Shown here: positions 25,400 to 32,852 of the stretch, piece by piece
Position numbering within the stretch: the first letter of the stretch is position 1
Layout: each line of letters begins with the position of its first letter
DNA from: JAWLGZ01 sp041690635
Lineage (GTDB): Bacteria > Pseudomonadota > Gammaproteobacteria > Thiohalomonadales > Thiohalomonadaceae
Direction of reading: 5' to 3'
Length of the DNA stretch: 64,000 bases
NCBI GenBank assembly: GCA_041690635.1
Contig: JAWLGZ010000003.1
Location: forward strand, 580,903-644,902
Program-made: the position numbers and the translations under genes
Notes under the pieces: model-generated
Told to the model about the DNA's origin: nothing
What the model saw: only the letters and a program-made list of their open reading frames with translations
Database searches by the model: none

Positions 25400-27376
25400 T
25401 CAAACCACCCGGTCGTTGCCGCCGTCCACCGGCAGCTGCGCGGCGGTGGTTTTGGCGAACAGGGGGCCGCACATCTCGGCGGCCAGCTCGGCCACATCGC
25501 GGCTGGTCACCTCGGTGCGCAGCAGGTTGTTGGTCTTGTACGCCTCCACGGTGAGGCCGTAGTGGGCGGCGCGGGCGGCCAGCACCTCCTCGGTCCAGAT
25601 GCCGGTGTCAAAGACGGCGTTGGGGTGCAGGGTGTTGATGCGGATGTTGTCGGCGCCCCACTCCAGCGCCGCCACCCGCATCAGCTGGTTGAGCGCCGCC
25701 TTGGAGGCGGAGTAGGCGGCGGCCCCCGGACCGGGGGCCGGTACGTTCTTGGAGCCGATCACCACCACCCGGCCGCCGTTCGGCGCCAGCTTGAGCAGCG
25801 GATGGGCCTCCCGCAGCAGGGTCAGGTTGGCGTCCAGGTTGACCGCCATCACCCGCCGCCACTCCCCATCCTCCAGCTCGGCGATGCGCCGCCCCGGCGG
25901 GAACATCCCGGCGTTCAGGATCAGCATGTCGAGGCCGCCGAAGCGGTCCACCGTCGCCTCCAGCGCCGCCTCCAGTGCCGCCGGATCAGTCACGTCCGCC
26001 ACCCGCCCCAGATAGCCGGGGCGCTCATGCAGGGTGGTGACGGCCGGGTCGCGGTCGAGGCCCACCACCGCGGCACCGCGAGCGAGCAGCGAATCCACGC
26101 AGGCGCGGCCGATGCCGGAGGCGGCGCCGGTGACCAGCGCCACTTCGCCGGTGAAGAGAGGCGGTTTGCCCCCCTTGCGCAGCTTGGCCTGCTCCAGGTC
26201 CCAGTACTCCATGTCGAACAGGTCGGACGGGGGCAGGGCCCGGTAGCCGCCCAGCGCCTCCGCCCGCTGGATCACCTCCATCGTGTGGCGGTAGATATCC
26301 TCCACGATGGCCGCATCGCCCGCGCTGCGGCCGACGCTGAGCAGCCCCAGTTCCGGGTCGAGCACCACCCGCGGCGCCGGGTCGAGCATCGTTTTCGGCT
26401 CCTTCGCGCCGGGGGCGTGCGCCGCGAAATAGGCGCGGTAGTCGGCCACGTAACCGGCCACGTCGCGGCCGATGAGCGGCAGCCGCTTGGTACGGATGAC
26501 GTGGTCGGGGGTGGCCGGTCCGCGGGCGGCGATCGAGGTCAGGTCGTCGCGGCGGACGAAGGCGAGCGCCTCCGGTGTCGAGTCGCGGCGGAGCAGCACC
26601 GGGGCGCCGGCCGTCGCCGATATCTCGCGCCGCAAGGCCGCCAGGGTCGATCGCAACGGCCCTGCGGCCGGGCGCTCGTCCGCCACCGGCAGCTCCCAGG
26701 CGTTCTGCGTCTTCAGGTAGGCCTCGGCGCGGCCCACCAGATCGATCATGCGGTCGTAGGAGGCTTTGGCCGTGTCGCCGAAGGAGAAGATGCCGTGGTT
26801 CATCAGCACCATGCCGACGGTCTGCGGCCCGGCCTCGGCAGCGAACCGTTCGGCGCAGAGGCGAGCCAGGTCGAAGCCGGGCATGACGTACGGGATTACC
26901 ACCACGCTGTCGCCGTAAATGGCACGGATGCGCGCCTCCCCGTCGGCGGTGTTGGTGACCGCCACCACCGCGTCGGCGTGGGTGTGGTCGACGAAGCGGT
27001 AGGGGAGGGTGGCGTGCAGGATCGCCTCCACCGAGGGGGCGGGGGCGTCGGCGCGGGTGGTCCGGGTCTTCAGCTCGTTGACCATCTGCGGGTCGGAGAG
27101 GGCGGGCAGTTGCGCCAGCTTGAGCAGGTGGTCCAGACGCACCGGGGCGAAGCCGGCCGCCTCGATGGTGGCCAAGTCCCAGCCGCTCCCCTTCACATAG
27201 AGGAGCTCCTCCTCCTCGCCCACCAGATTGGTCTCGCGGACCTTGACCGAGGTGTTGCCGCCGCCGTGCAGTACCAGCGACGGGTCGCGCCCCAGCAGCC
27301 GGGAGCTGTAGACCCGTGCGGCGAGTGGGTCATCGCCGAATTCTGCCGCTTCCGCTTCATCCCACAGGTTGCGCAT
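25400..27376 (-). CDS. Bifunctional class II aldolase / short-chain dehydrogenase
   Basis: 658-residue fusion as in rhamnulose-1-phosphate aldolase/lactaldehyde dehydrogenase-type proteins. The N-terminal half is a class II aldolase/adducin domain: HGGGNTSVK (about 44-52), zinc ligands in VDHTHADA (about 146-153) and the MNHGIFSFGD segment. The C-terminal half is an SDR: cofactor loop VTGAASGIG (about 418-426), NAG in LILNAGMFPPG and catalytic YSASK (about 560-564). Such enzymes cleave a sugar phosphate and process the aldehyde; the real substrate here is unknown. Start set at MRRNL-like MRNLWDEAEAAEF; 31 extra upstream codons are open but unlike the family. Divergent from the LuxR gene with 119 bp between. 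Confidence 0.9.
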   Translation of the reverse strand: MRNLWDEAEAAEFGDDPLAARVYSSRLLGRDPSLVLHGGGNTSVKVRETNLVGEEEELLYVKGSGWDLATIEAAGFAPVRLDHLLKLAQLPALSDPQMVNELKTRTTRADAPAPSVEAILHATLPYRFVDHTHADAVVAVTNTADGEARIRAIYGDSVVVIPYVMPGFDLARLCAERFAAEAGPQTVGMVLMNHGIFSFGDTAKASYDRMIDLVGRAEAYLKTQNAWELPVADERPAAGPLRSTLAALRREISATAGAPVLLRRDSTPEALAFVRRDDLTSIAARGPATPDHVIRTKRLPLIGRDVAGYVADYRAYFAAHAPGAKEPKTMLDPAPRVVLDPELGLLSVGRSAGDAAIVEDIYRHTMEVIQRAEALGGYRALPPSDLFDMEYWDLEQAKLRKGGKPPLFTGEVALVTGAASGIGRACVDSLLARGAAVVGLDRDPAVTTLHERPGYLGRVADVTDPAALEAALEATVDRFGGLDMLILNAGMFPPGRRIAELEDGEWRRVMAVNLDANLTLLREAHPLLKLAPNGGRVVVIGSKNVPAPGPGAAAYSASKAALNQLMRVAALEWGADNIRINTLHPNAVFDTGIWTEEVLAARAAHYGLTVEAYKTNNLLRTEVTSRDVAELAAEMCGPLFAKTTAAQLPVDGGNDRVV

Positions 27377-27495
27377 GCGCCTGAGCCTTTGTTTCCTGAT
27401 TAGGGGCGCTATGGTAGCGGGCCGTTCCACGGGCGTCATTGCGTGACGGTCCCCTCCCGCTCGTGGCATTCTCTTATGGCCACAGCGGATATCCC

Positions 27496-28227
27496 ATGCA
27501 GGAACTTATTCCCCACATTCTCGCCTGCCAAACGCTCGGTCAGGTGGAACGGATCGTCACCGGACTCGGTGACCGGCTCGGGTTCGAAAACGCCCTCTAC
27601 GGGGTGCGGATGCCGAACTCCTTCGTCGAGGCGGTGACTATCCGCATCGACAACTTCCCCCCCGAGTGGATGGCGCGCTACGAGGAGCGCGCCTACTACC
27701 GGGTGGACCCGGTCGTTGCGCACTGTGCCCGCAGCCTCATCCCCTTGCGCTGGGGTCGGTTCCTTGCAGCGGCATGCGAGCCGGCCGTCGTCACCCTCTT
27801 CGACGAGGCGGAGTCGTACGGTATTCGGGCCGGTTTGGCGCTGGGTGTCGGCGGCAGCCCCACCGGCGAGCGCGGGATGATCTGTCTCGCCACCGGCCGC
27901 CCGGACGAGGCGATTGGCGAACAGGTACGCCGGGCCGAGCCGCAGCTGCTGACTCTGGCCCCCTACATCCATGAGACCGCCCGCCGCATACTGCTGCCGC
28001 AGGTGTTCTCGGAGGTGGACTTCAATCTCACCTCACGGGAACGGGAGTGTCTCCTGTGGGTGGCGGAGGGGAAAACCAGTTCCGAACTGGCGGAACTGCT
28101 GAACATCAGCGAGGTCACCGCCATCTTCCACCTGAAGAATGCCCTGACCAAGCTCGGCGCCCGGAGCCGTGCCCAGGCGGTCGCCCGCGCCGTCCTGCTC
28201 GGTATCCTCGAACCCGGCTGGCGTTGA
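27496..28227 (+). CDS. LuxR-type autoinducer-binding transcription regulator (solo)
   Basis: 243-residue regulator. The N-terminal acyl-homoserine-lactone-binding domain keeps the key residues at family spacing: W and Y in EWMARYEER, D and P in RVDPVV 13 residues after that W, and W in LRWG 28 residues after it; a glycine near the expected position is in AGLALG. The C-terminal LuxR HTH (about 180-243) has LTSRERECLLWVAEGKTSSE, NISEVTAIFHLKNALTKL. No luxI-type synthase is visible in the window, so it is a solo that probably responds to exogenous or distantly encoded signals. A lux-box-like palindrome lies 117 bp downstream, before the next gene. ATG at 27496 chosen for domain length; upstream in-frame codons add nothing recognisable. 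Confidence 0.9.
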   Translation: MQELIPHILACQTLGQVERIVTGLGDRLGFENALYGVRMPNSFVEAVTIRIDNFPPEWMARYEERAYYRVDPVVAHCARSLIPLRWGRFLAAACEPAVVTLFDEAESYGIRAGLALGVGGSPTGERGMICLATGRPDEAIGEQVRRAEPQLLTLAPYIHETARRILLPQVFSEVDFNLTSRERECLLWVAEGKTSSELAELLNISEVTAIFHLKNALTKLGARSRAQAVARAVLLGILEPGWR

Positions 28228-28343
28228 CACCATATCGGGCGGTCTTCGTCGCGACAGTCCGGAGGGTGCAGAGGGTAAGGCGGCATCTTTCGTGCCGGCC
28301 GAAGAAAAAACCGTGCATCCTAGCAAAAATTCCACGCAATTTG

Positions 28344-28363
28344 ACCTATCAGACCTGATAGTT
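28344..28363. promoter_or_regulatory. lux-box-like operator upstream of methyltransferase-like gene
   Basis: CTATCAGACCTGATAG (28346-28361) is a 16-bp perfect inverted repeat around a central AC, within a 20-bp lux-box-like sequence. It resembles the LasR-type CTATC...GATAG pattern. It overlaps a TTGACC -35-like hexamer (28341-28346) and sits 65 bp before the next start codon, just after the LuxR gene. Likely target of the neighbouring LuxR solo. Confidence 0.6.
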
Positions 28364-28427
28364 ACGTGCCCCGGGCGGAACGGGCAGACTGTCGTCTCCC
28401 CGCAGGCTGTACGCCGTTGAGGCCGTG

Positions 28428-29297
28428 ATGGACACGATTACCAGCCAACGTTTTGCAACGGACGCCGATCCTCTCGCCCTGAGCGGGCGCACGCCCCCGC
28501 GTCTCAACGCGGGCGTGGGGCAGACGACCTTGCCTGTTTGGTGGCCGCTTTCTTCCAGGCCCGCGACGGCCCGTGGCGAGAAGGGGTCCGGGTCGGTGCG
28601 CGGGGGGAGACCTGCCTGTGAGCCGGCACCGATCGAGGCCGCCAAGGCGTGCCTCGAACGGGTTGCGGCACTGGAATTCGTCGCCCCTGCGGGGGCGGGG
28701 GAGCGCAGCCTGGAGGTGGGCGGCTGGCACACTGTTGCCCCGTGTGCCGAACGGGGGTTCGAGGCGCACGCGGCGGTCTCGTCACCGGTACTCGCCCATG
28801 ATTGGCGAACCGAGCTGGCCCGGCACGGGTTTGGGCCGGAACGCGTTCTGGAGTTCAACCGGCCGCACTTTCCATTTGTCGACGGCGGCCTGGCCCTGAT
28901 TACCTGTTTGGGCGGGTTGCTGGATCGAGCGGCAGAACGGGGTGCCATGCTCCGCGAATTTGCGCGTCTCCTTAGGCCGGGAGGTACCCTGATCGCCTCC
29001 GTTTGGGCCTCCGGTAGTTTCTCCGCCTCATTACCGACCGGCGGGGCCGGATTCCTCACGCCACGCAGCCCGGACCTGGCTGCCCTGTTCAGCGACTTGG
29101 CGGACGTGGGGTTGCAGTGTGAACGACACACCTACGCCGTCTGCCTGTCGACCGGCAATCTCGGTGTGATGCTCGGGGGCGGTCGTATTGCAACCCGCCT
29201 GGCGCGACTTACCTCTCTCGATCGCGAGATGCGGCAACTGTTTCCGGGCATGAAGGGGCAGGTTTTCGTGCTCCTGGCCAGAAAGGTAACCCGATGA
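28428..29297 (+). CDS. Degenerate class I SAM methyltransferase-like protein
   Basis: 289 residues, from the ATG after a GAGG box. The downstream half looks like a BioC/UbiE-type Rossmann methyltransferase: VDGGLALITCLGGLLD (post-I strand), AAERGAMLREFARLLRPGGTLIASVWA (motif III/IV) and LFSDLADVGLQCERHTYAV. However, the region where motif I (V-L-D-x-G-x-G-x-G) should lie reads RSLEVGGWHTVAPCAERGF, lacking the G-x-G-x-G signature, and residues 1-75 are low-complexity. Cofactor binding may be lost or altered. A lux-box-like operator precedes the gene, so it may be under quorum-type control. Function not assignable. Confidence 0.6.
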   Translation: MDTITSQRFATDADPLALSGRTPPRLNAGVGQTTLPVWWPLSSRPATARGEKGSGSVRGGRPACEPAPIEAAKACLERVAALEFVAPAGAGERSLEVGGWHTVAPCAERGFEAHAAVSSPVLAHDWRTELARHGFGPERVLEFNRPHFPFVDGGLALITCLGGLLDRAAERGAMLREFARLLRPGGTLIASVWASGSFSASLPTGGAGFLTPRSPDLAALFSDLADVGLQCERHTYAVCLSTGNLGVMLGGGRIATRLARLTSLDREMRQLFPGMKGQVFVLLARKVTR

Positions 29298-29426
29298 CTT
29301 CCCGTTTGCGGGAGCGCGCCCTCTTCCGGCGACCGCCGGTGGCAGCGCGGAAACCGGCTCCGCATCCCCGGTTTCCGTCTCTGTCAGAGGGCGTCGCTCC
29401 CTCTTTTCACCAAGGCATCGCCTGAT

Positions 29427-29768
29427 ATGGCGCCTTACCTCCATGCCGAAGCGTGTCTCCAATCGCTGGAGATTCGGATCGGGCGGTTGGTCGATGTCCA
29501 GGCCTTTCCGGTGGAGCCCGAGCCGGCCTACAAGATGTGGATCGATTTCGGCGAATACGGGGTGAGGCGCGCCTGCGCCCCTCTGGCCCGCAGTTACGCC
29601 GCAGGCGATCTGTTTGGCCGAACAGTGGCGGCGATTATGAACCTGCCGCCCCGGGACTGCGCCGGCTTTCTGACCGAGGCGCTGGTGCTTTCGGTCAACG
29701 ATGCGGACGGCCGTCCCGTTCTGCTGGCGCCCGACGTCAACGTTCCCCTCGGACAACGCATCGGCTGA
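29427..29768 (+). CDS. csaA: CsaA-like tRNA-binding-domain protein
   Basis: 113-residue OB-fold protein of the CsaA/tRNA-binding-domain (EMAP/Trbp111) family. Recognisable stretches are LEIRIGRLVDVQAFP, PEPAYKMWIDFGEYGVRRACA (CsaA has AYKL-IDFG), the YAAGDLFGRTVAAIMNLPP block, and EALVLSVNDADGRPVLLAPD with the terminal VPLGQRIG. CsaA binds tRNA or acts as a chaperone linked to protein export in Bacillus. Follows the methyltransferase-like gene by 129 bp on the same strand; the gap contains inverted repeats (e.g. GAAACCGG/CCGGTTTC at about 29350-29370), so co-transcription is uncertain. Confidence 0.85.
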   Translation: MAPYLHAEACLQSLEIRIGRLVDVQAFPVEPEPAYKMWIDFGEYGVRRACAPLARSYAAGDLFGRTVAAIMNLPPRDCAGFLTEALVLSVNDADGRPVLLAPDVNVPLGQRIG

Positions 29769-29821
29769 CCGGAGGCGAGGTTTACCCTCACCCCGCGCTT
29801 CCCTCACGGTTTCGTATTCGT

Positions 29822-30268
29822 CTACGCGGGTGCCCCGGGCGAAGGTGTATCCCTCGGGTGCTGCCGCTTCACCACGTCATAGGCGAACTTTGCCAGTGCC
29901 CCGACCAGGAACTCCGAGTCAAGACGTGGCGTCATCGGTTGTTCACTCCAGTCCGGGTCGGTGTGGCGATTGAACTCCTCGTCCCGGCTCTCACGATAAC
30001 GGATGCGAGGCAGCACCGATTCCATCGATGCGGCGAAGACGCTGTCCACCGCTGCCGGGCTGATCCCGACGATCTCGGCGATCTCTCCCGGTGTCTTGCC
30101 GGTCTCTTCTGCCAGCACCAGGATGTAGGCCGACTCCATCAGCGGCTTCAGAATCGACTGTTCTCCGTGCCGTACCAGCATTTCGGGCCCCCCGGCCTCC
30201 CGGATGGCCTGCCGGAAGATATCCATTGCCCGCTGATCCACGGGTGCAGGTGATACCGGTTGCTGCAT
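29822..30268 (-). CDS. Uncharacterised protein with helix-turn-helix-like core
   Basis: 148 residues, mostly helical. The centre (about 55-80) reads EETGKTPGEIAEIVGISPAAVDSVF, an obvious helix-turn-helix-type pattern ('IAE..GIS...V'), preceded by SILKPLMESAYILVLA. A C-terminal acidic/proline-rich tail (DPDWSEQ...PRLDSEF) and basic ending follow. The start has GAGGAGG about 8 bases upstream. I do not recognise the family by name; it may be a small regulator. Convergent with csaA and divergent from the SPW gene. Confidence 0.65.
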   Translation of the reverse strand: MQQPVSPAPVDQRAMDIFRQAIREAGGPEMLVRHGEQSILKPLMESAYILVLAEETGKTPGEIAEIVGISPAAVDSVFAASMESVLPRIRYRESRDEEFNRHTDPDWSEQPMTPRLDSEFLVGALAKFAYDVVKRQHPRDTPSPGAPA

Positions 30269-30420
30269 GATCGCGCTCCTCCTCTCTCGCGCCCGACAGG
30301 CGCTCGCCTAATTCGAACAGTAGTCCCGATCCACCATCTTGCACCCCGACCGGATTGGACTTAACTGACAGCAGATACCGGATCATCCCGGCTTGCTCGC
30401 GCACCAAAGGGAGGTGAGAC

Positions 30421-30774
30421 ATGCGACAGGGACTCTGGCAGGACTGGGTCAACATGGTCCTGGGCATCTGGCTGTTCATCGCGCCGTTTTTCGGTATCGG
30501 CATGGGAAGCGAGGCGGCGGTCTGGAACTCCTACATCCTCGGTGTGGCGATCTTCATCGTCGCGCTGGCGGCGGTTTCGCGGCCGCAGCGGTGGGCGGAG
30601 TGGACCAACCTTATCCTCGGCATCTGGCTCATCATTGCGCCCTTCGCCCTTGGCTTCACCGAATACGCGGGCGCCATGTGGAACCAGATCATCGTCGGCA
30701 TCCTGGTTGGCGCCGATGCCCTGTGGGCGATGCAGACCCCGGTGCACAAGACCGCACCACAGCAACACCGTTAA
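30421..30774 (+). CDS. SPW-repeat membrane protein
   Basis: 117 residues with two copies of the SPW motif: WQDWVNMVLGIWLFIAPFF (about 6-24) and WAEWTNLILGIWLIIAPFAL (about 58-77), each followed by another hydrophobic helix, giving four helices. The family (SPW repeat, PF03779) is common in proteobacteria and actinobacteria without known function. An excellent AAGGGAGGTGAG box precedes the ATG. Stands alone, 160 bp before treZ; a weak role in envelope or stress physiology is only a guess. Confidence 0.88.
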   Translation: MRQGLWQDWVNMVLGIWLFIAPFFGIGMGSEAAVWNSYILGVAIFIVALAAVSRPQRWAEWTNLILGIWLIIAPFALGFTEYAGAMWNQIIVGILVGADALWAMQTPVHKTAPQQHR

Positions 30775-30935
30775 TGCACTCCACGCAGCCGAACGGCCGG
30801 GGATGCCCCGGCCGTTTCGTGTGCGGCAAGGCAGGTCGACTGCGCCGCAACTGCCCCTCCCCGGACATGCGCCGCGTGCTATGCCTCCCCTAGGGGGCGG
30901 AAAGCAAGAGAGCCGAAAGGAGTCATCGCGCACGT

Positions 30936-32852
30936 ATGGCCACGCGGCTGAGGAGACGGCATCCAATCGGTGCCGAGATTACGGCGCGAGGCGTTCATTT
31001 CCGTGTGTGGGCGCCGGAGCGGCGCAAGGTGGATGTGGTGCTCGATCCCGAAGGGGAGGCGATTGTCCGACCGCTCAAAGTGGAGAGCGGCGGCTACCAC
31101 TCCGGCCTGGTGAGCGAGGCACGGGAGGGCACCCTCTATGCATTTCGTCTAGAGGAGGACCCGCACCACCTGCCGGATCCGGCCTCCCGGTTTCAGCCCC
31201 GCGGGCCCAATGGCCCATCACAGGTGATCGAACCGCGCGCCTACGCCTGGGAGGATACCGACTGGCGCGGGCCGGATCCCGAACGGCAGGTGATCTATGA
31301 ACTGCATGTGGGCACCTTTACCGAGGAGGGGAACTGGATGGCTGCGGCCGCCCAGTTGCCCGACCTCGCGCGACTCGGCATCACCCTCATCGAGGCCCTG
31401 CCGATCGCCGATTTCACGGGACGGTTCGGCTGGGGGTACGACGGGGTGGACCTGTTCGCACCGACGCGCCTGTACGGCCGGCCCGACGATCTCCGCGCCT
31501 TTGTCGATGCCGCCCACCGGCTCGGCCTCGGTGTCATCCTGGACGTGGTCTACAACCACTTCGGCCCGGATGGCAGCTACGTCTACCGGTTCTCGCCCTG
31601 GTACCACCACCCGACACGTACCACCGACTGGGGCAAGGCGGTCAACTTCGACGGTCCGCACAGCGGTCCGGTACGGGAGTTCTTCATCACCAACGCCGCC
31701 TACTGGATAGATGAGTTCCATCTCGACGGTCTGCGCATCGATGCCACCCAGGACATCCACGACCGCTCACCGGAGCACGTGGTTACCGCCATCACTCGGG
31801 TCGCGCGCGCGGCGGCAAAGGGGCGACGCATCTATGTGGTGGCCGAAAATGAGCCGCAACGGTGCGAGTTGCTGGAGCCCGCAGAGCGGGGCGGTTGGGG
31901 CGTCGACGCCCTGTGGAACGATGACTTCCACCACAGTGCCAGCGTCGCGATGACCGGGCGCGCCGAGGCCTACTACTCCTGCCATCGCGGATCGCCGCAG
32001 GAGTTCGTGTCGGTGGCCAAGCATGCGTTGCTCTACCAGGGGCAGCACTACCCCTGGCAGAACAAGCGGCGGGGAACGCCGACCTACGGCATCCCCCCGT
32101 TCCGCTTCGTGAACTACCTGGACAATCACGATCAGGTCGCCAACTCCGGCCGCGGCTACCGGTGCCACATGACCACCAGTCCAGGACGCTACCGTGCGAT
32201 GACGGCGCTGCTGCTCCTCCTGCCGGGCACCCCGATGCTCTTCCAGGGCCAGGAGTATGCCGCATCGACCCCCTTCTACTACTTCGCCGATCACCGGGAG
32301 GCGATCGCCGAGAGCGTCAAGGCGGGGCGTGCCGCATTTCTTGCCCAGTTCCGCAGCCTCGCCAGCCCGCGTATGCAGAGCGTGCTTCCGGATCCGGCCG
32401 ATCCGGACACCTTTGTGCGATCCAAACTCGACCACGGGGAGCGCCACCACCACCGCCAGACCTGGGAGCTGCACCGCAGTCTGCTGGCGCTGCGCCGCAC
32501 CGACCCCGCGTTCACCTGTCTTCGCCCCGGCAGTGTGGACGGTGCAGTCATCGGCCCGGAGGCCTTCCTCCTCCGCTACGGCTGCGGGGAGGCGGAGGCG
32601 CGGCTTGTGATGGTGAACCTCGGTACCGACCTGCAACTCGAACCGGCGCCCGAACCGCTGCTCGCGCCGCCGCGGGGCATGCGCTGGTCGATCATGTGGT
32701 CCAGCGAGGACCCCGATTTCGGCGGGCGCGGCATCGCCGTGCTCGGCAACGGCGAGAGCTGGTGGTTGTCCGGGCATGCGGCGGTGGTGCTCAGGCCCGA
32801 GCCGTGCCCCCCCGACGGGGAGGAGGGGTCGATATTCAAGGAGAGGTGCTGA
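30936..32852 (+). CDS. treZ: Malto-oligosyltrehalose trehalohydrolase
   Basis: GH13 enzyme that releases trehalose from maltooligosyl-trehalose, second step of the TreY/TreZ pathway. 638 residues: an N-terminal CBM48-like domain (GAEITARGVHFRVWAPER), (beta/alpha)8 barrel with ERQVIYELHVGTFTEEG, region I DVVYNHFGPDG, catalytic nucleophile aspartate in FHLDGLRIDATQDI, acid glutamate in YVVAENEPQR and aspartate in VNYLDNHDQVAN. Its TGA overlaps the ATG of the debranching enzyme (TGATG), so they are coupled. No treY is in the window; the missing partner should be elsewhere if trehalose is made by this route. Confidence 0.92.
   Translation: MATRLRRRHPIGAEITARGVHFRVWAPERRKVDVVLDPEGEAIVRPLKVESGGYHSGLVSEAREGTLYAFRLEEDPHHLPDPASRFQPRGPNGPSQVIEPRAYAWEDTDWRGPDPERQVIYELHVGTFTEEGNWMAAAAQLPDLARLGITLIEALPIADFTGRFGWGYDGVDLFAPTRLYGRPDDLRAFVDAAHRLGLGVILDVVYNHFGPDGSYVYRFSPWYHHPTRTTDWGKAVNFDGPHSGPVREFFITNAAYWIDEFHLDGLRIDATQDIHDRSPEHVVTAITRVARAAAKGRRIYVVAENEPQRCELLEPAERGGWGVDALWNDDFHHSASVAMTGRAEAYYSCHRGSPQEFVSVAKHALLYQGQHYPWQNKRRGTPTYGIPPFRFVNYLDNHDQVANSGRGYRCHMTTSPGRYRAMTALLLLLPGTPMLFQGQEYAASTPFYYFADHREAIAESVKAGRAAFLAQFRSLASPRMQSVLPDPADPDTFVRSKLDHGERHHHRQTWELHRSLLALRRTDPAFTCLRPGSVDGAVIGPEAFLLRYGCGEAEARLVMVNLGTDLQLEPAPEPLLAPPRGMRWSIMWSSEDPDFGGRGIAVLGNGESWWLSGHAAVVLRPEPCPPDGEEGSIFKERC

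Noticed and set aside
27376..27496. Second lux box between the aldolase and LuxR genes
   Set aside because: Only a 5-bp-arm CGCTA/TAGCG dyad is visible, too short to support.
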